From Bacteroides propionicifaciens DSM 19291 = JCM 14649 (GTDB lineage Bacteria > Bacteroidota > Bacteroidia > Bacteroidales > Bacteroidaceae), in NCBI RefSeq assembly GCF_000375405.1, contig NZ_AQWS01000021.1, positions 1 through 50,066 on the forward strand: DNA of 50,066 nucleotides. Direction: 5' to 3'. Position numbers and translations under genes: made by a program. A model generated the notes under the pieces. It worked only from the letters and a program-made list of their open reading frames with translations, was not told where the DNA came from and did not search any database. Below, in pieces: positions 7,365 to 14,908 of the stretch; the first letter of the stretch is position 1; each line of letters opens with the position of its first letter.

Positions 7365-8201
7365 ATGATTTACGATAAAGATACCAATATTGTTCACCTA
7401 TCTCCTTGGTTAGAAGATTGCTTCCCAATATTTTATAAACGATTTACGTCTTTATTAGGCGAACATGTTATTTCATATAAAATACTACCCCATACAAATG
7501 ACTTATGGTGTCGAGACTATATGCCAATTCAGATTGAAGAAAATACTTTTGTTCAGTATCAATACATGCCTGATTACTTATTAAGAAAGGAATCCAATGT
7601 GAAATATTTAACTGATTCGCGTAAAGTTTGTGAAGCTCTAGGGTATAAGTGTAAAAGAACGAATATTGTATTAGATGGTGGGAATATAGTAAAGGTGGGT
7701 AATTGTGTGATCATGACTGAAAAGGTGTTTTGTGAAAACCCCAATTATAAACGAGATGAATTAATTTCTGAGCTTGAAGAATTATTGAAATTAGAAATAG
7801 TACTGATTCCTTGGGATAAAAAAGAAATATATGGGCATAGCGATGGTATCATAAAAGGTGTGAATAATGACACTATTCTTATGACCAACTACTATGACTA
7901 TGATAAAATAATAGCTAATGCGATTGAACACAGATTGCAGAAGAAATTTACAGTACTAAAGCTACAGTATAATGTGACAAAGCCAGATAAAAGAAATTGG
8001 TGTTATATAAATTATTTGGAAGTAGGTAACACTATTATATTGCCTGCGCTTGGAATAGAAGAAGACATTCTAGCCTTTAATCAAATAAAAGCAATATTCC
8101 CTATGAAAAAGGTTCTACAAATCTTAGCTCCAGAGATAATCGCTAAAGGTGGTGCTTTAAATTGTATTACCTGGAATTGCAAGATTAATTTAGAGTCATA
8201 A
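7365..8201 (+). CDS. Agmatine deiminase / porphyromonas-type PAD family protein, short form
   Basis: Member of the guanidino-group-modifying deiminase superfamily; known members hydrolyse agmatine to N-carbamoylputrescine or deiminate peptidyl-arginine. Seen: NDLWCRDYMPI (Arg50-Asp51), LDGGNIV (GGN at 105-107), YGHSDGI (His158, Asp160, catalytic pair of the family) and GGALNCITWN with the presumed nucleophile Cys267. The family usually has His-Cys at the last motif; here it is Asn-Cys. At 278 residues it is clearly shorter than typical agmatine deiminases (about 340-370). No signal peptide, so cytoplasmic rather than a secreted PAD. Isolated from polyamine genes; cargo of the tRNA-Lys element. 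The substrate is open. Confidence 0.8.
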   Translation: MIYDKDTNIVHLSPWLEDCFPIFYKRFTSLLGEHVISYKILPHTNDLWCRDYMPIQIEENTFVQYQYMPDYLLRKESNVKYLTDSRKVCEALGYKCKRTNIVLDGGNIVKVGNCVIMTEKVFCENPNYKRDELISELEELLKLEIVLIPWDKKEIYGHSDGIIKGVNNDTILMTNYYDYDKIIANAIEHRLQKKFTVLKLQYNVTKPDKRNWCYINYLEVGNTIILPALGIEEDILAFNQIKAIFPMKKVLQILAPEIIAKGGALNCITWNCKINLES

Positions 8202-8277
8202 AATGAATAAAACAACAAACTTTACTATCTTTGTACCCTGAATCCCCAATAGGGTATTCACCAGAGATAAATAACAT

Positions 8278-8300
8278 GTGTTACCAAACTGTGTTACCAA
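8278..8300 (+). repeat. Direct repeat GTGTTACCAA x2
   Basis: Two exact copies of the 10-mer separated by ACT. Position near the candidate attachment site suggests arm-type recombinase or excisionase binding sites, but this is inference. Confidence 0.5.
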
Positions 8301-8393
8301 CTCAAAACGAGCTTTCACTAAGAGTAAGAAACTACTTGATAGTAAATGAATAACGCAGGTATAAGCCTTCAATGAATGGGCTAAAAACAGATA

Positions 8394-8406
8394 CCAGGCG
8401 GATCAC
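8394..8406 (+). repeat. Candidate attachment site, right copy
   Basis: CCAGGCGGATCAC, 12 of 13 bases identical to the tRNA-Lys 3' end at 5466-5478 and in the same orientation. Immediately followed by a terminator hairpin, as the original tRNA locus would have been. Confidence 0.5.
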
Positions 8407-8407
8407 G

Positions 8408-8442
8408 AAAAAGAGGAAGATTATTTTAGTCTTCCTCTTTTT
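8408..8442 (+). terminator. Intrinsic terminator next to the right att copy
   Basis: 13-bp perfect stem AAAAAGAGGAAGA / TCTTCCTCTTTTT with a 9-base loop and T-rich tail. It may be the original terminator of tRNA-Lys, displaced by the insertion. Confidence 0.8.
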
Positions 8443-8610
8443 ATTTTGTAACTTCCCAAGCTCCCTCTAGGTATCCCAATTCTCACCCATACATTCTACT
8501 CTACTACTAAAAATAAATAAAAAGAGAGCCTCGATAAAGCTTACCGCAAACAAAAACAAACTCTTATTGGTTATCAACAAAATAAACTTTTCACTATAAG
8601 TAATAGAAGT

Positions 8611-9216
8611 ATGAAGGTATTTATCATTAATGGAGGACAGCACTTTGCACACTCAGGTGGCGAGTTTCAAAAGACACTAACCAGTTGGACTGAAGAGTTC
8701 TTTAAATCAAAACAAGATAACGAAGTACGTTCTTTCAATATTAATAACGAATATGACCCCATCAAAGAGGTTGAAAACTTCGTTTGGGCAGACCTCATTA
8801 TTTATCATACACCAGTATGGTGGTTCCAAGTGCCTTATAGGTTAAAGGGGTATATCGATGAGGTATTTACTGCAGGTCACGAAACAGGGATATACAAGAA
8901 TGATGGCCGAAGCCGATCAAGTGATAACCCTAAGCTTCACTATGGTACGGGAGGGATGCTTCAGGGTCGAAAATACATGCTCACGACCTCATGGAATGCA
9001 CCTATCGAAGCATTTACGACGAATGGTGAATTCTTCAACCTCAAAAACGAAGACGATGTATTTATGGGTGTACATCTGATGAACAAATTTGTTGGCTTAA
9101 CTAGAGCTGAGGGCTTTCATTTCCATGAAATGGAAAAAGGAGTTACCCCAGAAAAAATAGTAGAAGACAAGGCGAATTATTTAGCGCATCTAGAAAAAAC
9201 TTTTTACCAAGGCTAA
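8611..9216 (+). CDS. mdaB: NAD(P)H:quinone oxidoreductase MdaB
   Basis: Flavodoxin-fold FAD enzyme that reduces quinones by two electrons, protecting against quinone and oxidative stress. Seen: N-terminal FIINGGQHFAHSGGEF, WADLIIYHTPVWWFQVPY, IDEVFTAGHETGIY, YGTGGMLQGRKYMLTTSWNAP and EAFTTNGEFF; these line up along the whole length with E. coli MdaB, and 201 residues is the expected size. Cytoplasmic. Alone in its transcription unit and followed by a strong hairpin shared with the convergent GNAT gene. Confidence 0.94.
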   Translation: MKVFIINGGQHFAHSGGEFQKTLTSWTEEFFKSKQDNEVRSFNINNEYDPIKEVENFVWADLIIYHTPVWWFQVPYRLKGYIDEVFTAGHETGIYKNDGRSRSSDNPKLHYGTGGMLQGRKYMLTTSWNAPIEAFTTNGEFFNLKNEDDVFMGVHLMNKFVGLTRAEGFHFHEMEKGVTPEKIVEDKANYLAHLEKTFYQG

Positions 9217-9249
9217 TTATTAGCAGAATGATTTAGTCGTAATACAAGT

Positions 9250-9284
9250 GCGAGTAGGTGGTTTAGCCAAAACCACCTACTCGC
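9250..9284. terminator. Bidirectional terminator between mdaB and the GNAT gene
   Basis: 14-bp perfect stem (9250-9263 with 9271-9284). The downstream T-tract is only moderate on the plus strand. Lies between convergent genes. Confidence 0.7.
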
Positions 9285-9352
9285 ATCTTTATTTGAGCTA
9301 CTGCATAGCACTATCCCATTAAAATAAAGTACAATTGAATACTCGTACTCTT

Positions 9353-10240
9353 TTAAGCATGAGAAAGCAACGGGAGAATCAGCTGAGTCTCATCAAACAG
9401 ATTACTGCTTTTTGTGTCTTTTAAGACAAATAGATTATCATAGTCTAGGATCGGAGCTTTAACGAAGAACTCATCACTCACGGGAGTAAAACCTAGCCCT
9501 ACGGTCTCTACTTCTGAGTGAATCTGAGGTAAGCATGCCAATATATCTTCTAATGAGCAAGAAGTATTCCCTAATATATCGAAGCAGTGCAATTCCTTTC
9601 CTTCGGTTTGTGCTATAATAACGACGCCATACGCATCTATATAATAAATAGCGTCCGAAAATATTGAGTCGCAATAGAACATCAATAACTCAAAATTATC
9701 AATCATTTTAACAGCCGAAAACGGATTATTTTGAAGATACTTCTGACGCAACAACTCTAAATCAGTAACCTTAGACAAATCAAGTTTCTTTAGCTCAACA
9801 ATACTTGTTTTTAGAGAGGATATAGGGCAAGAATAAGCATATTCATATACCCTTCCAAAACCAAACTTAGGATAAAAGCTAGCCGACTCATCGTTAGCAT
9901 AGAGATAGATAAGATCGGACTTAGATTGCCACTCCTTAATAATTGTCTCAATCAATTGACTTGCTAAACCTTGTCCCCTAAAGGCTTCATCGGTCATCAC
10001 CGTACCAATTTGCAGGGCATCAATAGTTTGTCCAAACAGCTCAAACCTCATTCTATTGGCTGAGGCATTGGCTATAATCCTATCTCCTAGATAGTGAGAA
10101 TAAGTTAGGTATTTAGAACTCCAGTATCCATCACGATACCACTCTTCAAAAGAGAGATCAAATGTTGCCAAAGCCAACTGGTTAAACGAGCTTCTCAGTT
10201 CCTTATTCGTCTCTAAACACTTAATAAACTGATATTCCAT
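9353..10240 (-). CDS. GNAT-family N-acetyltransferase with C-terminal extension
   Basis: Acetyl-CoA-dependent acetyltransferase of 295 residues. Seen: GNAT core in the first 150 residues, with motif A VMTDEAFRGQGLASQLIETI (about 83-102) and the FYPKFGFGRVYEYAY strand-helix block after it. The second half (about 160-295) is a less conserved domain seen in two-domain GNATs of Firmicutes and Bacteroidetes. The acceptor substrate cannot be deduced. Monocistronic by context; convergent with mdaB and separated by about 150 bases from the copper operon. Confidence 0.85.
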   Translation of the reverse strand: MEYQFIKCLETNKELRSSFNQLALATFDLSFEEWYRDGYWSSKYLTYSHYLGDRIIANASANRMRFELFGQTIDALQIGTVMTDEAFRGQGLASQLIETIIKEWQSKSDLIYLYANDESASFYPKFGFGRVYEYAYSCPISSLKTSIVELKKLDLSKVTDLELLRQKYLQNNPFSAVKMIDNFELLMFYCDSIFSDAIYYIDAYGVVIIAQTEGKELHCFDILGNTSCSLEDILACLPQIHSEVETVGLGFTPVSDEFFVKAPILDYDNLFVLKDTKSSNLFDETQLILPLLSHA

Positions 10241-10303
10241 GAATTGGTTTTTATATTTTTAAAATCTGAGAGCTAAGATACTTCTTTTTAGGTAGCATAA
10301 ACT

Positions 10304-10348
10304 AAAAAACAAAAAGCTACTTAGCGGTCTGCACCACTAAATAGCTTT
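10304..10348 (-). terminator. Intrinsic terminator of copA
   Basis: Arms AAAGCTACTTAG (10313-10324) and CTAAATAGCTTT (10337-10348), one mismatch, followed on the minus strand by a T-run interrupted by one G (10304-10314). Confidence 0.75.
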
Positions 10349-10350
10349 CC

Positions 10351-10382
<32 letters not shown>

Positions 10383-10393
10383 TAAAAAAAATC

Positions 10394-12871
10394 TTACTGC
10401 TTTGTGATCTTATAATCACCTGCTTCTTTAAGTGCAGCTTCCAATACTGAGAAGTCTGGCTCACTTGTTGCAGAGATAATTACTGTAGATGGGGCTTCGA
10501 TTTTAACCTCTTCAACACCCTCTACTGCACCTAAAGCTTTTTGAACTCGGGCGTGGCAATGACCACACACCATGTCGGATACATCATACTTAAATTCCAT
10601 AATTTCTTTATTTTCTTGTTTATCTTCATTAGACACTATATTCTTAGTGTACTTTGTATATCTGCTATTTCCTTTCCACTTCAAACGTAAACTGTTCGAA
10701 ACTACACTTACACTACTCAAAGCCATAGCCGCACTTGCAATCATCGGGTTAAGTAAGAAGCCTGTAAAGGGGTATAATAAGCCTGCGGCAATTGGAATAC
10801 CAATCAGGTTATATATAAATGCCCAGAACAAGTTCTGACGGATGGTCAATACGGTTTGCTTAGAAAGCTCAATAGCCATTGGGATTTTCAGAAGGTCAGA
10901 TGATATGATTGTCATCTTCGCAACATCCATTGCGATATCACTACCCTGCCCCATAGCAATACTAACATCTGCACGAGCCAAAGCTGCACTATCGTTAATA
11001 CCATCACCTACCATCGCAACCACCTTACCTTGTGCTTGAAGTTCTTTAATGAATTGCTCTTTCTGGTCGGGTAAAACCTCGGCTTTATAATGATCAATAC
11101 CCAACTCTTTGGAAATTTGCTTAGCTGTTGATTCGTTATCACCCGTTAGCATATAAACCTCAATACCGAGGCGATGTAACTCTTTAATTGCTGCTCCAGA
11201 TGTGGGTTTCACCTTGTCGGCAATAGATAAAACTGCAAGAGCCTCTTTTTCGCTAGCAAACCAAATTACTGTTTGTGCTCTATCGGCATAAAACTTAGCC
11301 TGCTCTTGAATAGACTCAGGTATATTAATCGAATTGTCACGCATAAGTTTGGCATTACCTATGAAATAGGTTATATCGCCATGCATAGCTTTGACTCCAG
11401 CACCCGTAACACTTTGGAAATTGGTTAATTCAACCGACTTCACCTCTCCATAGTGCTTCACGACTGCATCGGCAAGAGGATGCTCTGAAAGCTTTTCAAG
11501 CCCTACTAGAATAGCAGTTAACAACGAATCACGTTGATGCCAAAACTCACCTGTTACTTCTGGCTTGCCTTCGGTTATTGTTCCTGTTTTGTCTAAAACA
11601 ATAGCATTAACTTTCTTAGCCAACTCTAAGCTTTCTGCATCCTTAATAAGGATGCCATTTTCTGCTCCCTTACCAATTCCAACCATGATGGCTGTAGGTG
11701 TTGCAAGACCAAGTGCACAAGGACAAGCGATAACTAAAACGGTTACTAACGAAAGAATAGCTTTGGTAAAGGCGTCATCGCCACCAAAAATCATCCAAAC
11801 AATAAAGGCTAAGATTGAGATCCCGATAACAATAGGGACAAATATGCCCGCAATCCTATCGACAAGCTTCTGTACAGGAGCCTTGCTACCTTGTGCATCC
11901 TGAACCATAGCTATGATTTGAGACAGCACGGTATTAGCTCCTACTTTCTTAGCTTCAAACTGGAAACTACCCTTTTGATTGATAGTACCCGCAAAAACTT
12001 TATCGCCCTTTTTCTTCTCTACTGGGATGGGTTCACCGCTCAACATACTCTCATCTATAAAAGAGTTGCCTTGAACTACTACACCATCTACTGCTATTTT
12101 CTCTCCTGGCTTAACTATAAGAATATCATCTACCTGAACTTGATCAATAGAGACTACTTCGTGATCACCAGTTGCGCTTAAGCGAACAACAGTTTTAGGC
12201 TGAAGCCCCATGAGCTTTTTAATGGCCGTTGAAGTATTACCCTTTGCTTTTTCTTCCAAAAGCTTCCCTATTAATATGAAGGCAATAATAACTGCAGCAG
12301 CTTCGAAGTAAACATGAGGTTCTAACCCACGATCTGTCCAAAATGAAGGATACAATGTATTGAACACACTGAAGATATAAGCTACACCTGTACTAAGTGC
12401 AACAAGGGTGTCCATATTTGAAGTGCGCTGTTTTGCTTGTCGCCAAGCATTAAGGAAAAAATCACTACCCAAACCGAAAAGAACAACAGTAGTTAATGCC
12501 CACATAATGTAGTTACCATAAGGCATATCCATATAGAACATACCAATGATTGCCACTGGGGTAGCCAGAATAACCGACCAAATAGTCTTATTCTTTAGCT
12601 TCTTAAACTGTTTTGCTTTTCGCTCTTCAAGCGCATCATCATTTTGCTCGGATTTCTCAATTATAAGTCCGTAACCTGCATTTTTAACTACTCCTTGTAA
12701 TATTTCGGGGGTAACCTGATCAGCATCAAACTCAACATAAGCCGAGTTCGTTGCAAAGTTTACTCCTGCGTTTACAACTCCTTTTTGCCCTTTCAAGGCT
12801 TTCTCGACATGAATCGCACATGCAGAGCAAGTCATATCCAAAACAGGGAAATTTTCTTTTACCTTAGCCAT
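10394..12871 (-). CDS. copA: Copper-translocating P-type ATPase with HMA domains at both ends
   Basis: P1B-1 ATPase that exports Cu(I) across the inner membrane at the cost of ATP. Seen in order: N-terminal HMA domain with [13 protein letters not shown] (Cys15, Cys18), membrane spans, the actuator loop with [12 protein letters not shown], the ion-binding [14 protein letters not shown] (CPC), the phosphorylation site [32 protein letters not shown] and [13 protein letters not shown]. Unusually, a second HMA domain (residues 758-825, [15 protein letters not shown] with Cys769 and Cys772) follows a polar linker after the last membrane span. That tail resembles a free CopZ chaperone and begins with its own Met, so it may be a former separate gene. 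87 bases downstream of the AraC-type regulator, which probably controls it. Confidence 0.96.
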   Translation of the reverse strand: MAKVKENFPVLDMTCSACAIHVEKALKGQKGVVNAGVNFATNSAYVEFDADQVTPEILQGVVKNAGYGLIIEKSEQNDDALEERKAKQFKKLKNKTIWSVILATPVAIIGMFYMDMPYGNYIMWALTTVVLFGLGSDFFLNAWRQAKQRTSNMDTLVALSTGVAYIFSVFNTLYPSFWTDRGLEPHVYFEAAAVIIAFILIGKLLEEKAKGNTSTAIKKLMGLQPKTVVRLSATGDHEVVSIDQVQVDDILIVKPGEKIAVDGVVVQGNSFIDESMLSGEPIPVEKKKGDKVFAGTINQKGSFQFEAKKVGANTVLSQIIAMVQDAQGSKAPVQKLVDRIAGIFVPIVIGISILAFIVWMIFGGDDAFTKAILSLVTVLVIACPCALGLATPTAIMVGIGKGAENGILIKDAESLELAKKVNAIVLDKTGTITEGKPEVTGEFWHQRDSLLTAILVGLEKLSEHPLADAVVKHYGEVKSVELTNFQSVTGAGVKAMHGDITYFIGNAKLMRDNSINIPESIQEQAKFYADRAQTVIWFASEKEALAVLSIADKVKPTSGAAIKELHRLGIEVYMLTGDNESTAKQISKELGIDHYKAEVLPDQKEQFIKELQAQGKVVAMVGDGINDSAALARADVSIAMGQGSDIAMDVAKMTIISSDLLKIPMAIELSKQTVLTIRQNLFWAFIYNLIGIPIAAGLLYPFTGFLLNPMIASAAMALSSVSVVSNSLRLKWKGNSRYTKYTKNIVSNEDKQENKEIMEFKYDVSDMVCGHCHARVQKALGAVEGVEEVKIEAPSTVIISATSEPDFSVLEAALKEAGDYKITKQ

Positions 12872-12898
12872 AATCTATTGTATCTTATTTCTTTAGTA

Positions 12899-12906
12899 CA
12901 AAGATA
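12899..12906 (-). promoter_or_regulatory. -7 element TATCTTTG of copA
   Basis: Minus strand TATCTTTG, 28 bases before the copA ATG, so copA has its own promoter in the gap behind the regulator gene. No -33 TTG at 19-20 bases, which would suit an activator-dependent promoter (inference). Confidence 0.55.
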
Positions 12907-12958
12907 GGGGGTAAAGAGTTCAGTTTAGTTATACAATTTACGGATAGGTTTACATCAT

Positions 12959-13516
12959 TTACACTTGATCGATGGGACGACGTTGTAAATCTCCTTTTTG
13001 TTTAAATTGCGAAGGTGTAAGACCTGTAACTCGCTTAAACTGCCCACTGAGATGAGCAACACTAGAATAATTAAGTTGGAAGGCTATTTCACTCAGGCTC
13101 ATTTCATCGTAGCGTAACAACTCCTTTACGCGCTCAATCTTCTGAGCAATAAAATATTTCTCTATAGTAGTCTTCTCCATTTCGGAGAACTGATTACTTA
13201 TATAGGTATAGTCCATACTGAGCTTATCACTCAAGTAGTCCGAAAGATTAACTTTAAGTTCTACATTATCATAGATTAGCTTTACAAGCAATACTTTTAC
13301 CTGTTCGACTAACCGATCTTTCTTTTCATCGATAAGCTGAAAGCCGATCTTTTGCAACTCTGTTTCAAGTTGAGATCTAAGTTCAGAAGATAGAGGCTGC
13401 TCAAGAGTTACTTCCCCCAAGTCAATAGTCACAAAAGGTATACTCAATTTTACTAGAGTAGACTCTACAACCATTATACAACGGGGACAAACCATGTTCT
13501 TTATAAATATCTTCAT
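12959..13516 (-). CDS. AraC-family regulator with N-terminal HMA-like metal-binding domain
   Basis: 185-residue protein (start at ATG 13516). Seen: residues 1-65 form an HMA-like ferredoxin fold beginning MKIFIKNMVCPRCIMVVEST, with CPRC in place of the usual CxxC pair of copper chaperones (Cys10, Cys13); residues about 75-175 carry an AraC-type HTH, with LSEIAFQLNYSSVAHLSGQF and VTGLTPSQFKQ. The longer ORF start at 13594 is rejected because a TATCTTTG promoter element at 13552-13559 puts the transcript start near 13545. It ends 87 bases before copA, so it very likely senses Cu(I) or another thiophilic metal and regulates copA (inference). Confidence 0.88.
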   Translation of the reverse strand: MKIFIKNMVCPRCIMVVESTLVKLSIPFVTIDLGEVTLEQPLSSELRSQLETELQKIGFQLIDEKKDRLVEQVKVLLVKLIYDNVELKVNLSDYLSDKLSMDYTYISNQFSEMEKTTIEKYFIAQKIERVKELLRYDEMSLSEIAFQLNYSSVAHLSGQFKRVTGLTPSQFKQKGDLQRRPIDQV

Positions 13517-13551
13517 AACTATAGAATTCAATATTAACGCTTTGTATTTAT

Positions 13552-13559
13552 CAAAGATA
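13552..13559 (-). promoter_or_regulatory. -7 element TATCTTTG of the AraC-type regulator
   Basis: Minus strand TATCTTTG, 36 bases before the ATG at 13516. Identical to the -7 box of copA. Confidence 0.55.
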
Positions 13560-13590
13560 GACAAAAAGATACTCGAAATACTTAAGAGAA

Positions 13591-13634
13591 ACAAAAAGAG
13601 AGGCTTATTTTACTCGAGCAAAATAAGCCTCTCT
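13591..13634 (-). terminator. Intrinsic terminator of the MscS gene
   Basis: Perfect 15-bp stem (13597-13611 with 13620-13634) and 8-base loop, with a T-rich tail on the minus strand; 25 bases past the stop at 13659. Confidence 0.88.
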
Positions 13635-13658
13635 GTATTTAAAAATAACGAATTCAAT

Positions 13659-14549
13659 TTATGAATCAGCCTTGTGAATGGTAAGCTGAGGGAAAGGGAA
13701 ACCAATGCCTCTCTTATTAAATTCCTCGTAAATCTTTTTGTTGACTTCGAAGTAAACACCCCAATAATCAGGAGTACTTACCCATACACGTACTACAAAG
13801 TTGACACTACTGTCGGCCAATTGATGCAAAGCAACAAAAGGCTCAACATCGGAAAGAACGCGTTCATCTTGATTGATTACAAATAGGATAGCTTCTTGTA
13901 CGGCTAAATAGTCTGAGCCATACTCGACACCAAATATCCATTCAACACGACGGCGATCCAAACAGTTTACATTTGTAATTACCCCACTACTGAGTGATCC
14001 ATTAGGTATGAAAATCTGCTTATTATCAGGAGTATTAATTACCGTATGGAAGATTTGAATCTCCTTAACCGTTCCACTTACACTTTGACAATCAATATAG
14101 TCTCCAACACGATAAGGTTTGAAAAGTAAAATAATCACACCACCTGCAAAGTTCTGTAAGTTGCCCGAGAGAGCCATACCAATAGCCACACCCGCAGAGG
14201 CCAATAACGCAGCGAATGAGGTAGTATTAACCCCTAGAGCACTCACTACTGATACAATTAAGAGTGTAATTAGTAGAATATTCAACAAACTCATCAAGAA
14301 AGTCTTAACACCTGGATCGACCTCACGAGACATTAAAAATTTACGTGCTATACGCTTGATGAAATTAATTAAGAACTTTCCAATCACTAAAATCAGAATA
14401 GCAATTAAGATCTTTTCGCCTCCCTGGATTAAGAAATTAATCACCTTATCCCATAACATAGATGGAGAGTCAACCCCAACAGCACTTGTTACGGTATTTG
14501 CGGCATCAGCGATTGCATCTGTCGCATCTAGTAAGTTTTGTATAAACAT
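13659..14549 (-). CDS. Small-conductance mechanosensitive channel (MscS family)
   Basis: Inner-membrane tension-gated channel that releases solutes on hypo-osmotic shock. 296 residues from the preferred ATG at 14549 (MFIQNLLDATDAIAD); an ATG at 14591 would add 14 residues and is possible. Seen: membrane spans at about 36-56, 79-103 and 113-145, with the pore-lining TM3 rich in Gly/Ala (ASAGVAIGMALSGNLQNFAG) and then FKPYRVGDYIDCQSVSGTVKEI, the start of the cytoplasmic beta domain, and NTPDNKQIFIPNGSL. Standard length for MscS. Own terminator; divergent from the thiamine operon. Confidence 0.94.
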   Translation of the reverse strand: MFIQNLLDATDAIADAANTVTSAVGVDSPSMLWDKVINFLIQGGEKILIAILILVIGKFLINFIKRIARKFLMSREVDPGVKTFLMSLLNILLITLLIVSVVSALGVNTTSFAALLASAGVAIGMALSGNLQNFAGGVIILLFKPYRVGDYIDCQSVSGTVKEIQIFHTVINTPDNKQIFIPNGSLSSGVITNVNCLDRRRVEWIFGVEYGSDYLAVQEAILFVINQDERVLSDVEPFVALHQLADSSVNFVVRVWVSTPDYWGVYFEVNKKIYEEFNKRGIGFPFPQLTIHKADS

Positions 14550-14740
14550 AAGCCAAATAGTTTTTCTGTAAAATAAAAGAAGATTATGCACTTTCTCTAA
14601 TTACAACATAAAAACCTCAAACATGTTTACAACTATTAATATAAAAACAAGTTATCTGACTAATTAGTCAAGCTAAATCCTCCTTGGAAACTAGCCAGCT
14701 CTACACTAATACGGTGCTAAACTAAGCGTATTAACTGTTA

Positions 14741-14748
14741 TAAATTTG
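14741..14748 (+). promoter_or_regulatory. -7 element TAAATTTG of the thiamine operon
   Basis: TAAATTTG matches TAnnTTTG and lies about 40 bases before the riboswitch, giving a transcript that begins shortly before the aptamer. No TTG at the standard -33 position. Confidence 0.6.
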
Positions 14749-14788
14749 CATAAAAGAGTTAATTGATATACTTTTGAGCGATTTCAAA

Positions 14789-14884
14789 AAAAGGGGTGCC
14801 CCAAATTAACGGGCTGAGATCATACCCAAAACCTGATCCAGATAATGCTGGCGTAGGAATTTATAAGAGGAACACTCCCCTTTT
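14789..14884 (+). ncRNA. TPP riboswitch (THI element)
   Basis: Binds thiamine diphosphate and represses the downstream operon. Seen: closing stem P1 AAAAGGGG (14789-14796) with CCCCTTTT (14877-14884), the conserved GGGCTGAGAT (14811-14820) and ACCTGATCCAGATAATGCTG (14831-14850) cores. The closing stem ends 24 bases before the receptor ATG; no separate intrinsic terminator is seen, so control of translation initiation or of another kind is more likely. Confidence 0.96.
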
Positions 14885-14908
14885 CCTCTGTGTAATAGTT
14901 TAGAAATT

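Larger units (their letters stand above)
8202..8610. other. Gene-poor right end of the tRNA-Lys element
   Basis: Contains a plus-strand -7 element TATCTTTG (8226-8233), two copies of GTGTTACCAA three bases apart (8278-8287 and 8291-8300), a 25-codon ORF (8276-8353) of no recognisable family, the partial tRNA-Lys copy (8394-8406) and a strong terminator (8408-8442). It looks like what remains when an integrase gene next to an attachment site is lost. From 8450 to 8610 I see only AT-rich leader sequence of mdaB. Confidence 0.5.

Noticed and set aside
10572-12181. Plus-strand ORFs at 10572, 10842, 11565 and 11891
   Set aside because: They are frame shadows lying inside copA, whose minus-strand motifs are complete; their translations show no recognisable domain and they have no promoter elements.
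10394-12871. Programmed frameshift in copA giving a short CopZ product, as in E. coli
   Set aside because: The CopZ-like domain here is at the C-terminus, so a frameshift in the first metal-binding domain is not implied; I saw no evident slippery site with stem-loop there.
13517-13594. Longer start of the AraC copper regulator at 13594
   Set aside because: It would lie upstream of the -7 promoter element at 13552-13559 and within the MscS terminator.
14789-14884. Riboswitch-like leader searched for in metA (29301-29544)
   Set aside because: No SAM riboswitch core or matching stems seen; only the TPP element in front of the thiamine operon is supported.
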